From Anaerolineaceae bacterium (GTDB lineage: Bacteria > Chloroflexota > Anaerolineae > Aggregatilineales > Phototrophicaceae), in the NCBI GenBank assembly GCA_002702065.1, contig NZXX01000001.1, positions 1,798,001 through 1,862,000 of the forward strand: 64,000 bases of DNA. The letters are read 5' to 3'. How positions within the stretch are numbered: the stretch's first letter is position 1; every line of letters starts with the position of its first letter. Of this stretch, positions 17,483 to 26,417 are shown in pieces. The notes below the pieces were generated by a model. It was not told the origin of the DNA and searched no databases. It worked only from the letters and a program-made list of their open reading frames with translations. The translations under genes were made by a program, and so were the position numbers.

Positions 17483-18775
17483 ATGACTATTTCACGGCGT
17501 AACTTTATCAAATTGGCTGGCGCGACCAGTGCTGCCCTGAGTTTGCCGCTGGTGTCCAACGTTTCGCTGGCGGCCCAGGGTGATGTCAACGTGGTCTGGT
17601 GGCAGGCGCATGGTGGCGCTCTGGGTGAGCTGTTCACCACCTTTGCCCAGGAGTTCAGCGAGCTGGATAACGGCATTACCATTCAGGCTGAATATCAGGG
17701 TGGTTACACCGACACCATGAACAAGGTGATCACCTCGGCGGCGGCGAATGCGCTGCCCGATATGCTGCACGTCGGTGATGGGCAGTATCCGCCGCTGGCC
17801 CGCAACAACCTGCTGCTGCCGCTGGATGATCTTGTTTCTGGGCCGAATGGTATCAATCTGGACGAATACAGCGAGCCGGTCTATCGCGGTGTGCTGGATG
17901 GATCGATGTATCAACTGGCTTATGGTGTCAGCACCCCGATTTACTACTTCAATGTCGAGGCGCTGGAAGAAGCTGGCCTGGATGGTGCCCCGGAAACCTG
18001 GGACGAATTCTTTGAAGAGTACTTACCTGCACTGACAACTGAAGACCGTTTTGCCTTCGCTTACTCCCCCGGCTCCTGGTGGCAGCAGACTGCTTACTGG
18101 AGCAATGGCGTGATGGTCGATGACGAAAACTGGGAAATCGATCTGGCAAATCCGGCTGCGGTCAGCTGGTTCGAACGGATGCAGCAGGCGCGCATCAATG
18201 GTCAGGTGAAATTCCCGTCGCCCACGGACGAAGGTGGCGCCGCTGGTCTGTTCAGCAGTGGCAACGCAGCCATGACCATCGATTCCACCGGTTTGATCGG
18301 CAATGTTGACAGCCTGGTGGGTGGTGCGTTTACGGCTCAGGTTGGCTTCCTGCCGGGCGGTTCTGCCGGGCGGTTTGTCCCCAGCGGCGGTAATGGCCTG
18401 AGCATCACCACGGGTGTGAGCGACGAAGTGCGCGACGCCGCATGGGAGTTCATCAAATACCTGCATGCGCCGGAGCAGTATGCGCGGTATCTGGAACTGA
18501 GCGGCTATATCCCGATTACGGAATCCTCCGCTGCCGCAGTTGCTGACATACTGGAAGCGGATCCCCGCCGTCAGGTCGCCATTGACCAGTTTGAGTTCTC
18601 ACGCTGGCACATGCGCTTCCACACGCTGGCGCGCGGTGAACAGGCACTTGCCAACGCCTGGAACGAATGTATCCAGACAGATGTGAATGTTCAGGAACGG
18701 CTTCAGCAATTGCAGGAAGAAGCGATTGAAATCGTGCGTGACGCTGGTTTCGAGCCCACCCTGCCCGAAAGCTAA
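17483..18775 (+). CDS. Sugar ABC importer solute-binding protein with Tat signal
   Basis: A 430-residue family 1 extracellular binding protein (UgpB/MalE type). The N-terminus MTISRRNFIKLAGATSAALS carries the twin-arginine SRRNFIK motif at residues 4-10 followed by a hydrophobic stretch and ASLAAQ-like end, so export by the Tat pathway of a folded protein is predicted. The body has WWQAHGG and the GGxGLSITTGVSDEVRDAAWEFIKYL motif near 310-330, common to this family. AGGAGGAG at 17467-17474 gives a strong SD. It is last in the importer operon and is followed by an intrinsic terminator. Substrate is likely a sugar or glycerophosphodiester-like compound, by context only. Confidence 0.92.
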   Translation: MTISRRNFIKLAGATSAALSLPLVSNVSLAAQGDVNVVWWQAHGGALGELFTTFAQEFSELDNGITIQAEYQGGYTDTMNKVITSAAANALPDMLHVGDGQYPPLARNNLLLPLDDLVSGPNGINLDEYSEPVYRGVLDGSMYQLAYGVSTPIYYFNVEALEEAGLDGAPETWDEFFEEYLPALTTEDRFAFAYSPGSWWQQTAYWSNGVMVDDENWEIDLANPAAVSWFERMQQARINGQVKFPSPTDEGGAAGLFSSGNAAMTIDSTGLIGNVDSLVGGAFTAQVGFLPGGSAGRFVPSGGNGLSITTGVSDEVRDAAWEFIKYLHAPEQYARYLELSGYIPITESSAAAVADILEADPRRQVAIDQFEFSRWHMRFHTLARGEQALANAWNECIQTDVNVQERLQQLQEEAIEIVRDAGFEPTLPES

Positions 18776-18793
18776 TCTACAGAACCATTGACA

Positions 18794-18835
18794 ATAGGGT
18801 GTCTCGCCTCTGGGGCGAGGCATCCTATTTGTTGT
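18794..18835 (+). terminator. Intrinsic terminator of the sugar importer operon
   Basis: ATAGGGTGTCTCGCC pairs with GGCGAGGCATCCTAT (minor mismatches, short loop around TCTG), and TTTGTTGTTT follows. It starts about 18 bases after the binding-protein stop. Confidence 0.8.
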
Positions 18836-19116
18836 TTATGCGGCAAACAACACACGTTAAGCGAATAGTCACCTCCCCTCAGCCAGAATTTATCCCACCT
18901 TCGTCCACTTGTTAAATCAACCTATGCCAGTCATGCTTGGCACGATTTGGAATTGACTACTATGTCATTGATATGTACTTAATCATGATGGGCCGCCAGT
19001 GATTTAGCGCACGCTTTGCGGTCATTTCGACAGCGGCGGCCAATGAATACGGCTCAGTCAATGGGCATATTGCGGTAAGGACGATAGAATGCTGGTATAT
19101 ATCGTAAAAGGAGGAA
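18836..19116. other. Intergenic stretch before the HD gene
   Basis: About 280 bases with no convincing gene. A TTGACT at 18954 might be a -35 box, but no good -10 follows at usual spacing. The only clear element is the strong SD AAAGGAGG at 19107-19114. Confidence 0.4.
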
Positions 19117-19926
19117 ATGGTTCGATTGATGACTACTAAAAGCGACCCGATAACCAACATATACGTGCCATCTTCAAAGAATGAACTGCTGACGCAGGCA
19201 TTGGAGCGCATAAACTCGAACGTTGAGGTGGTGACTCTGTGGAAGGTGATCAACGTTCATGCCATTGACCGCCTGGGGATGAGTGATCACGGCGTGACGC
19301 ATTTTCAGATTGTGGCCAACATTGCCCTGCGCCTGACCCGGCTGCTGGAAAAACATCATGTTGAAATGTCCATCACCAAGCATTTTGGTTTGCACCGGAA
19401 CTATGCGGAACTGGTGATTTTGCTAGCCAGCCTGTTTCATGATCTGGGGATGTCCATTCACCGGCAAGAACACGAAACCTACAGCCTGATCCTCGCCAAT
19501 ACGCTGCTGCGCGAGCTGCTCGATTTTTTGCCAGCTGATGAACGGACGATCGTCATCTCTGAAACATTGCATGCCATCATTGGTCATCGCAGCGGCGGCA
19601 GGCCCTATACCCTTGAGGCTGGCATCGTGCGCGTGGCGGATGCGCTCGACATGAGTAAAGGGCGATCTCGCATTCCCTTCGAGGCAGGGCAGATCAACAT
19701 CCACTCGATATCTGCCACGGCCATTGATAATGTGCAAATTATGGCCGGCGAACAGAAACCCATTCAGATCAACATCGTGATGAACAATTCCGCCGGGTTG
19801 TTTCAGGTGGACGATTTACTGCAAAGCAAACTGCACGGTTCGGGAATCGAACAATACATTGCGGTTCGCGCTTATATCGAAGGCGAAGCTGAGAAAAGCC
19901 TGCTCAAGGAAGTGATCTTTGATTGA
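19117..19926 (+). CDS. HD-domain phosphohydrolase-like protein
   Basis: A 269-residue protein with an HD metal-dependent phosphohydrolase core: H58 in SDHG, the HD pair H108-D109 in ASLFHDLGM, then HEHET near 119, HAIIGH at 152-157 and the downstream acidic ligand in VRVADALDMS (residues 172-180). The remaining C-terminal 80 residues are beta-rich and unassigned. The start may be ATG 19117, only two bases from AAAGGAGG, or ATG 19129 with 14-base spacing. Its TGA overlaps the start of the nucleoside hydrolase gene by one base, so the two are coupled; a role on nucleotides is plausible but unproven. Confidence 0.75.
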   Translation: MVRLMTTKSDPITNIYVPSSKNELLTQALERINSNVEVVTLWKVINVHAIDRLGMSDHGVTHFQIVANIALRLTRLLEKHHVEMSITKHFGLHRNYAELVILLASLFHDLGMSIHRQEHETYSLILANTLLRELLDFLPADERTIVISETLHAIIGHRSGGRPYTLEAGIVRVADALDMSKGRSRIPFEAGQINIHSISATAIDNVQIMAGEQKPIQINIVMNNSAGLFQVDDLLQSKLHGSGIEQYIAVRAYIEGEAEKSLLKEVIFD

Positions 19927-20888
19927 TGGCTGTTAATAACCGTAAAATTCGTATAGTCATCGACACAGACGCAGGCATCGATGATGCCGAAGCTATACTG
20001 ATGGCGCTGGGTCATCCCCATGTGATTGTGGAGGCGATCACAACCGTAACAGGCAATATCCAGGTTGAGCAGGTGAACCGCAATGTACAAACGGTTCTGG
20101 ATGCTGCCGGGAAGGTCATCCCCGTTTATTCCGGCGCTGGGCTTCCACTGGTCGAGCCCTGGGTAGGGGCAGGGGAGTTTCATCTAAACGACGGACTGGG
20201 AGACTGGGAAGCGCGCCCGCCATGCTCACCCAAGCTTGAAGCACAGCCCGCCGCCGAGGCGTTGGTTCGGCTGGCACGAGAGAATCCCGGAGAACTGACA
20301 CTGGTCGCGCTTGGTCCCATGACCAATCTGGCGCTGGCTATTCGGCTCGACCCGGCCTTTGCGCAAAATATCGGGCGGCTCGTCTTTATGGGTGGCGCGG
20401 CGCATGCAGTGGGGAATACAGACCGCATGGCTGTTGAGTTTAACATCGGCGCTGACCCGGAAGCGGCGCATATTGTGCTGAACAGCTTTCCGCGAGCGAC
20501 GATGCTGGACTGGGAGGTCACCCTGTCACACCCCATACCCTGGGCGCAATATGACCGGTTGTGTGCGCTGCCGACCGCGCTAGCGGGGACATTTCGCGGC
20601 ATTACCGGCAACGTAACCCGTCTATGGCGGGACAAACCCGGCTCAACAGGGCATTTACTGCCTGATCCGCTTGCGATGGCGGTGGCTCTGGAACCGGAAC
20701 TGATTCTAGAACAGGAAAGCCGTTATGTGACGGTCGAGCTGGAAGGGCGGCACACACGCGGACAAACCGTCGTCAACTATACGCTGGTTGATCACGGTGA
20801 CCCGAACGTGCAGGTTGTAAAACGGGTTCAGATGGACGGCGTCTTGCACCTCTATGAGCAGATGCTCTGTAGCGGAACTTCGTCCTAA
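19926..20888 (+). CDS. Inosine-uridine-preferring nucleoside hydrolase family
   Basis: A 320-residue N-ribohydrolase that splits nucleosides into base and ribose. The calcium-binding signature is at the N-terminus: VIDTDAGIDDAEAIL with D13, D15 and D19-D20. Other hallmarks are FMGGAAHAVGN, EFNIGADPEAA (substrate/metal site) and LPDPLAMAVAL near residue 238, which carries the last aspartate ligand. Start ATG 19926 overlaps the preceding stop. Its stop overlaps the convergent amidohydrolase gene by 4 bases. The neighbouring BMP-type importer operon and two deaminase-like amidohydrolases support nucleoside salvage or catabolism. Confidence 0.92.
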   Translation: MAVNNRKIRIVIDTDAGIDDAEAILMALGHPHVIVEAITTVTGNIQVEQVNRNVQTVLDAAGKVIPVYSGAGLPLVEPWVGAGEFHLNDGLGDWEARPPCSPKLEAQPAAEALVRLARENPGELTLVALGPMTNLALAIRLDPAFAQNIGRLVFMGGAAHAVGNTDRMAVEFNIGADPEAAHIVLNSFPRATMLDWEVTLSHPIPWAQYDRLCALPTALAGTFRGITGNVTRLWRDKPGSTGHLLPDPLAMAVALEPELILEQESRYVTVELEGRHTRGQTVVNYTLVDHGDPNVQVVKRVQMDGVLHLYEQMLCSGTSS

Positions 20889-22219
20889 TTGTCATACGTC
20901 TGGATGCGTTTTTCAGGGTCCAGGAAAGAAAGCCGCTTCATTCTGGATTGGACCTGTGCAAAAACTTCGGCTTTATCAATCGTCAGCAACTGCCGATCCT
21001 GCATGATGACCTGACCGTCAATAATCACGGTGCGAACGTCCGGGGCCTGCATGTTGTAGACCAATGATGCTGGCGTGTTATACAGCGGTTGGTGATGTGT
21101 TCCGTTCAGGTCGATCAGGATCAGGTCTGCCAGATAGCCGGGTGCGATCGCCCCTAATTCGTCTGGCTGCCCATAGACACGGGCACTGCCGTGAGTGGCA
21201 ATTGCTAACGCCTGCGCGATTGGCATAGCCTCGCCAATGCCTGCCTTTTCTTTCTGGGTCAGGGCCATCAGGCGCAGCGTCTCCCAGAGGTTTAAGGTGC
21301 TGTTGCTGACCACGCCGTCCGATGCCAGTCCGATGGGCAGGTTGGCGGCGATGAATTGGAGCAGAGGGGCGGTCGGGTGCCCCAGCTTGAGGTAGGTCTT
21401 GATTGCATGGGCGATGCCGACCGGATACTTCTCCATCAGGCGAATATCGGTGGGTGTCGCACCGCAGACATGGGCCAGAATGGTGGGGACATCGAGGATA
21501 CCGGTTTGCTCTAGCACCTGGAGCGGCGTCTTGCCGCGTTTACGCAGGCTGGCAATGGTTTGCTGGGAGGTTTCCGAGACGTGAATATGGACGCCGACTC
21601 CGATCTTCTGCGCGGCCTGCGCGGCTGCTCGCAGAAAATCATCGTCGCAGGTATAGGGCGCGTGCGGGGCCATAATGGTGCGGATTCGCCCATTGGCGGC
21701 CCCCTGATACTGCCTCACGAAAGCTGCTGTTTCTTCTACCATCGGCAACCCCTGGCTGCCGAACATCGCATAACCAAGCAGTGCCCGCGCGCCGATTTTT
21801 TCGACGGCGTGTGCCGCATAGGTCATGTGGAAATAGTGATCAGCCACGGACGTGACACCGGACTCGATCTGTTCGATCAGGCCGAGTAACATGCCCCAGT
21901 AGACATCTTCGGGTTGCAGGTTATTTTCCAGCGGCCACATCAGGTCATTAAACCAGCGTTCGACCGAGGCGTCTTCCGCCAGGCCACGCCACAGCACCAT
22001 CGGCACATGGGCATGACAATTAATCAGGCCGGGCATCAGCAGCCTGTCATTGGCGTCAATAACCGTGTCGAAATGGGACGTGTCCGCCGTTCCCGTTGGC
22101 TGAATCGCTTCAATTCGATTGCCGCTGATCAGCACATCCTGCCCTGTGCGCAGGTCGGTACGCTGACCTGCCGGGTCAATGTCGAGAATCCGGGTATTGG
22201 TGATTATCATGCGGCTCAT
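20885..22219 (-). CDS. Amidohydrolase/deaminase, TRZ/ATZ (MtaD-like) family
   Basis: A 444-residue cytoplasmic metal-dependent hydrolase related to methylthioadenosine/S-adenosylhomocysteine deaminases, guanine deaminase and atrazine chlorohydrolase. Metal ligands are visible as CHAH in LINCHAHVPM, the HIHVSET strand, HVCG, and the catalytic aspartate in LASDGVVSN. An N-terminal beta sandwich (TNTRILDID) and a C-terminal strand ADLILIDLNG complete the composite domain. ATG 22219 has TAGGAG nine bases upstream. It is last in the minus operon with the nucleoside importer, so a nucleoside or base deaminase role is reasonable. Exact substrate cannot be read. Confidence 0.88.
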   Translation of the reverse strand: MSRMIITNTRILDIDPAGQRTDLRTGQDVLISGNRIEAIQPTGTADTSHFDTVIDANDRLLMPGLINCHAHVPMVLWRGLAEDASVERWFNDLMWPLENNLQPEDVYWGMLLGLIEQIESGVTSVADHYFHMTYAAHAVEKIGARALLGYAMFGSQGLPMVEETAAFVRQYQGAANGRIRTIMAPHAPYTCDDDFLRAAAQAAQKIGVGVHIHVSETSQQTIASLRKRGKTPLQVLEQTGILDVPTILAHVCGATPTDIRLMEKYPVGIAHAIKTYLKLGHPTAPLLQFIAANLPIGLASDGVVSNSTLNLWETLRLMALTQKEKAGIGEAMPIAQALAIATHGSARVYGQPDELGAIAPGYLADLILIDLNGTHHQPLYNTPASLVYNMQAPDVRTVIIDGQVIMQDRQLLTIDKAEVFAQVQSRMKRLSFLDPEKRIQTYDN

Positions 22220-22231
22220 CGTTGGCGGCTC

Positions 22232-23434
22232 CTACAGGGTAACTTGCAGTTCTTTGAGGCCATGAATAACAAAGGCAGGGTTGAATGTGGGGTCGGCAGC
22301 AAGCTGCATAGCGGGTAGATGGGCCAACAGCGTTTGGTAGGCAACCTGTAGCTCCATGCGGGCCAATGGCGCACCGAGGCAGTAATGTATACCACCGCCA
22401 AATGAAATGTGTGGGTTCGGGCTGCGCGTAATATCGAGGCTGGCTGGTTGCTGAAAAACGGCTGGGTCATGGTTAGCAGCGCCAAAGATCAGACCAACCT
22501 GCATTCCCTTTTTTAAGGGCAACCCATCGTATGTCATGTCTTCCAATATCCACCGGCGGAACATCTGTAACGGGCTGTCGTAACGCATGAATTCTTCGAT
22601 AGCCGTCGGGACAAGTTCCGGGTTGGCGCGCAGCTTTTCGAGCTGTTGCGGGTGACGGAACAAAGCCAGCCACCCATTGCCTACGACATTGACCGTCGCC
22701 TCGTGCCCGGCGTTAAGCAGCAGCACGCAGGTGGACACATATTCGTCTTCACTGAGTTGATCGCCCGCTTCCTCGACCATTACCAGCGCGGTGATGAGGT
22801 CGTCACGTGGCTGTTCGCGGCGTTTACGCGCCAGAAATTTGAGATAGTCCGCAAATTCCTGCGACGCTTGAATCGCGTGATCTGCCTGCGCTGGCGTGTG
22901 ATCGAGTTCATACAGTTTGACAATAGCGTTAGACCAAGGCCTCAGCCTGTGTTGATCGGCTTCCGGGATGCCAAGCAGTTCAGCAATGACCCGTACTGAC
23001 AGGGGAGCGGCGTAATCTGCCAGCAAATCCACCTGTTCACGCTGCTGCATCGAGTCAACCAGGTTCTGCGCAATCGCTTCGATGCTGTGCTGCATATCCC
23101 GGATGCGCCGGGGGGTAAATGCCTTGTGGACCAGCGTGCGCAGCCGTGTGTGTTCCGGCGGTTCTTTGTCGAACATGGAATGCTGCCCCAGCTTATGAAA
23201 GGGTTCATAGGCGGCATTGGGCGGTGGTATATCCAGTTCTTCGCGGCTCATCAGATGCAGGATGGAACGCCCGAAACGACGATCTCTCAGAATGGCATCG
23301 ACATCGTGATGGCGGGTAAAAAACCAGAGCTGGCTGTCTTCATGATAAAATGTGGGCGTTTCGGCCAGCAGGTGCTGATAAACCGGATACGGATTTTGCA
23401 AAAACGCCGGATCATCCGGTTCAAAAATACTCAT
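22232..23434 (-). CDS. Cytochrome P450
   Basis: A 400-residue soluble bacterial P450. The heme-thiolate loop FGGGIHYCLGAPLARMEL places the axial cysteine at residue 352, the I-helix has LLNAGHEAT (the acid-alcohol pair region, here E-A-T rather than the common E-T-T), and the K-helix ExxR is EEFMRY. Substrate-recognition regions give no specific clue. Its ATG overlaps the stop of the preceding small gene (ATGA), and it lies 12 bases before the amidohydrolase gene. No ferredoxin or reductase is adjacent; the flavodoxin at the window start is a possible but distant partner. Presence inside a nucleoside importer operon is unusual. Confidence 0.93.
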   Translation of the reverse strand: MSIFEPDDPAFLQNPYPVYQHLLAETPTFYHEDSQLWFFTRHHDVDAILRDRRFGRSILHLMSREELDIPPPNAAYEPFHKLGQHSMFDKEPPEHTRLRTLVHKAFTPRRIRDMQHSIEAIAQNLVDSMQQREQVDLLADYAAPLSVRVIAELLGIPEADQHRLRPWSNAIVKLYELDHTPAQADHAIQASQEFADYLKFLARKRREQPRDDLITALVMVEEAGDQLSEDEYVSTCVLLLNAGHEATVNVVGNGWLALFRHPQQLEKLRANPELVPTAIEEFMRYDSPLQMFRRWILEDMTYDGLPLKKGMQVGLIFGAANHDPAVFQQPASLDITRSPNPHISFGGGIHYCLGAPLARMELQVAYQTLLAHLPAMQLAADPTFNPAFVIHGLKELQVTL

Positions 23435-24009
23435 GAGCCGCCGGATTCGCTTTTGGCCGCTTCGATCAGCCGGTCAAGATAGGTGAAGTCGCGGTTCTGC
23501 ACTTCAGGAGCGACCTTTGAGGCTTCTGTCAGGAAGTGCAGATAATCCCGCCCCATCTCCTGCCCACGCTTGGTGTGCATGTCGAGCGCGTAGTCCGGTA
23601 TTTCGGGCAGGTGTCCGCCGGCGACAGCGGCGAGACCCCAGTTTTTGAGATCGTCACTGCCGCGTTCCTTCTCGCTGGCGCACAGCACACGCACAGCATG
23701 AATCGCCATCAGATACCGGTCACCATGGGGGCGCGGGATGCGCTGGTGCATCTCATACAGGGTGTTGACCAGTACCGGTGCGTTCAGATTGCCGTAGCCA
23801 ATGTCCTCGACAGAAATGACTTGCAGCCGAAACCAGAGAAACGCCTCCAGTTCCGGGCTGGTGAGCAGCATTTCGCAGGCGAGCAGGGCCGCGTTTTCGG
23901 TATGGCCGCGCCGGATTTCTTTTTGCAGGGCGGAAATAACTTCATCTGCCTGAAAATTATTGATGGTGCGGACGCGGGTCCAGGGGTCTTGTTGATGGGG
24001 TAATGCCAT
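23431..24009 (-). CDS. Stand-alone RarA/MgsA C-terminal-like domain protein
   Basis: A 192-residue protein without the AAA+ ATPase part that resembles the C-terminal replication-factor-C-like and helical region of RarA/MgsA. The SVEDIGYGN segment (compare SEDIG in RarA) and the C-terminal IPDYALDMHTKRGQEMGRDYLHF stretch are the basis; no Walker motif is present. Start ATG 24009 has CGGAG nine bases upstream and comes four bases after the permease stop; an upstream ATG at 24054 lies inside the permease gene. It is translationally coupled to the P450 gene by an ATGA overlap. Function here is unknown. Confidence 0.5.
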   Translation of the reverse strand: MALPHQQDPWTRVRTINNFQADEVISALQKEIRRGHTENAALLACEMLLTSPELEAFLWFRLQVISVEDIGYGNLNAPVLVNTLYEMHQRIPRPHGDRYLMAIHAVRVLCASEKERGSDDLKNWGLAAVAGGHLPEIPDYALDMHTKRGQEMGRDYLHFLTEASKVAPEVQNRDFTYLDRLIEAAKSESGGS

Positions 24010-24013
24010 GTGA

Positions 24014-25126
24014 CTAGTCTCCGGCAGTTTGTTCGGCGCGATCATTGTTGCCAACGACCGTGCGTTTCAGATTATCAATTTCCTTGCCGAATTCACGGGC
24101 AAAGGTTTGTCGCTTGATGATTTCTGACCCACGGATACGCAGCGCAACCAGAATCAGCGCGCCCAGCGTGGCCACCTGTGGGAACATCTGAAGCAGATTG
24201 GGCGGAATGGGCACGTTATCCAACCGGCCCATATACAGCGCCAATGCTTCGGCAAGGCCAAAAAACAGGGATGTTAGGAAGGCAGGCAGCGGGCGATTGA
24301 GGGCGAAGATCGCTACCGTTAACGCGATCCAGCCACGGCCAGCGGTCATGTTTTCGAGGAATTGACTGAGAACGCCCAGCGACAAAAATGCCCCCGCCAT
24401 ACCCGCTAACATACCACTGATGGTCAGCGCGAAGATTTGGACACGGGTGACATTGATGCCAACGCTTTCGGCAGCTTCCTTGTTCTCGCCAACGGCACGA
24501 ATATGGCGGCCAAAGCGGGTACGGTACATGATGAGCCAGATGACGAACACCAGCACCCAACCCAGATAGACAATGATGTTATAGCCGCTGAGCAAACTCC
24601 CGATTACCGGGACGTCGTCAATGATCGGGATTTCAATCGTCGGCAGTCCGTTGATGCTGGGGTCTGCCAGCGTGCCAAAGGAATTAAACCAGACGCGCAT
24701 GAAGTAGACGGTGCCTTCGGCGACAAACAGGTTCAGCGCCAGCGCCAGGATGATCAGGTTGATTCGTATGCGGAGGTAGAGCACGGCAAAGATAATGCCG
24801 AGGACGCCGCCGGACAAAGATGCCGCCAGCACACCCCATAATGGGTCTATGCTAGGCTCACCAGGGGGCAAACCGGGACGATACACCGCGACGACTGCGA
24901 TAAACGCGCCCAGCAGCATTTTTCCCTCGATGGCAAGGTTAAGGACACCGGCCCGGCTGGCAAGCAGAGCTGCCAATGACCCCAGCACGAAGGGTGTCGA
25001 CAGGCGAATGCTGCTCTGAATAACGGAGGCAGGCAGAAATGCCAGCAGAATAATGACCAGGATAACACCCCCGACAGCCAGTCCGATTTGTATCGGGCGC
25101 TGGTTTTTAGCAATCCACTGTAGCAC
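24014..25126 (-). CDS. BMP-type nucleoside ABC importer permease (second)
   Basis: A 370-residue membrane permease of the branched-chain/nucleoside (BPD_transp_2) family, like NupQ/YufQ. Roughly eight to ten hydrophobic helices; the family loop GENKEAAESVGINVTRVQIFALTISGMLAGMAGAFL near residue 230 is diagnostic. The start is the GTG at 25126, one base after the preceding stop, with a perfect AGGAGG eight bases upstream; a TTG 33 bases earlier is not needed. It ends four bases before the RarA-C-like gene. It forms the membrane channel with the preceding permease, driven by the double ATPase. Confidence 0.9.
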   Translation of the reverse strand: MLQWIAKNQRPIQIGLAVGGVILVIILLAFLPASVIQSSIRLSTPFVLGSLAALLASRAGVLNLAIEGKMLLGAFIAVVAVYRPGLPPGEPSIDPLWGVLAASLSGGVLGIIFAVLYLRIRINLIILALALNLFVAEGTVYFMRVWFNSFGTLADPSINGLPTIEIPIIDDVPVIGSLLSGYNIIVYLGWVLVFVIWLIMYRTRFGRHIRAVGENKEAAESVGINVTRVQIFALTISGMLAGMAGAFLSLGVLSQFLENMTAGRGWIALTVAIFALNRPLPAFLTSLFFGLAEALALYMGRLDNVPIPPNLLQMFPQVATLGALILVALRIRGSEIIKRQTFAREFGKEIDNLKRTVVGNNDRAEQTAGD

Positions 25127-25127
25127 G

Positions 25128-26417
25128 TTAATCGCCTCCTGAAGCGGGGGTATCGACAAGGCTGCTGTTTTTGCTGCCGACGGATTTCATGCGAATTTGA
25201 AGCCGCGTAATGGTCCTGCGGAAGAAGTCTTCCATCGCGGTAAACAGAATTGTCAGCGCAATGATGATGCCACCAAGCTGGCGCGGGATATTGCCAAACT
25301 GAAGATTAATGGACCCCAGTTGCAGACCAGAAAAGACGACCGCGACCAGGAAAAGCCCAACGACAGATTCACGCGCGAGGATAGCGACGAGCACGCCGTC
25401 GAAACCGGTCCCGCTCAGAACAAAACCATCAACAATGCGACGTTCGACCCCCAAAACCTGAATGGCACCGGCCAACCCGCTGAGGGCACCGCTGATCAAC
25501 ATGGCCCGCAGCACGGCACGCCCGGTGTTAATGCCGCCAAATCCGGCAAATAATCTGGCCCCCTGGGTCATACGTTGTTCATAGCCTGCGGTTGACCGCC
25601 ACAGATAAAACCACACGAACAAGCCCGCCAGCAGCGCCAATACAATGCCAATCCCAAGCCGTGACCCGCTGAACCAGTCGACGTCGGCCAAGATGCCGCG
25701 CGTAAACGGGACCAGCCAGGCGGTGTCGTCAATGCGCTCGGTACGGGCGATGTTGTTCATATCTGCACGCATGGGCCCATTAATGAGATACGTCACGAAC
25801 TGCACCGCAATGGCGTTCAGAATAATGGTGCTGATCAACTCGTTGACGTTCAGCTTGACTTTAAGAATGCCTGCAACCCATGAATAGACTGCGCCAACGA
25901 TCATTGCCGCCCCGATGGCAATGGTTGGCATGGTCAGGTGCATGACCCACCACAACGGGCCGGAAAGCGTATCCGGGTCTTCGATGCCGAAAACGCCATA
26001 GACCTGTGCTGGCAGCCAGTAGCCGATGAAAACCGCGACCACAGCACCCAGCGCAAACTGACCATCCATGCCAATGCTGAACATGCCCGCCTTGAAAGCA
26101 ACTGTGGCTGCCAGCGCCGTTAAAATGAGGGGGGTTGCCTGTTCCAGCACGATTGCCAGCGAATGACCTCTATCGCCGTAAAACAAGCCAATGTGATGTT
26201 CGATGGCGCCTGTGTCTTCGTTCTCAATATCAACCACCAGTAGGTCGCCAAATGTATCGCAACCGCGCGGTCCAAACCCCTCACAGAACAGGCGGGGGTA
26301 GGGATCAATGGGGCTGAGACCAGCTGGCGCGATGAAAAACGCACTGACCAGCAGCCCAAGCAAGATTGCGAACACGGGGATCGATAGATTTTCGAGGGCG
26401 GACTGGAACCGATTCAT
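25128..26417 (-). CDS. BMP-type nucleoside ABC importer permease (first)
   Basis: A 429-residue permease like NupP/YufP, longer than usual because of an extracytoplasmic loop after the first helix (IDPYPRLFCEGFGPRGCDTFGDLL, with two cysteines that could form a disulfide). Family features include FKAGMFSIGMDGQFALGAVV and GGINTGRAVLRAMLISGALSGLAGAIQVLG. ATG 26417 overlaps the ATPase stop by 4 bases. It is one of two permeases of a complete importer: binding protein, duplicated ATPase, two permeases. Confidence 0.9.
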   Translation of the reverse strand: MNRFQSALENLSIPVFAILLGLLVSAFFIAPAGLSPIDPYPRLFCEGFGPRGCDTFGDLLVVDIENEDTGAIEHHIGLFYGDRGHSLAIVLEQATPLILTALAATVAFKAGMFSIGMDGQFALGAVVAVFIGYWLPAQVYGVFGIEDPDTLSGPLWWVMHLTMPTIAIGAAMIVGAVYSWVAGILKVKLNVNELISTIILNAIAVQFVTYLINGPMRADMNNIARTERIDDTAWLVPFTRGILADVDWFSGSRLGIGIVLALLAGLFVWFYLWRSTAGYEQRMTQGARLFAGFGGINTGRAVLRAMLISGALSGLAGAIQVLGVERRIVDGFVLSGTGFDGVLVAILARESVVGLFLVAVVFSGLQLGSINLQFGNIPRQLGGIIIALTILFTAMEDFFRRTITRLQIRMKSVGSKNSSLVDTPASGGD

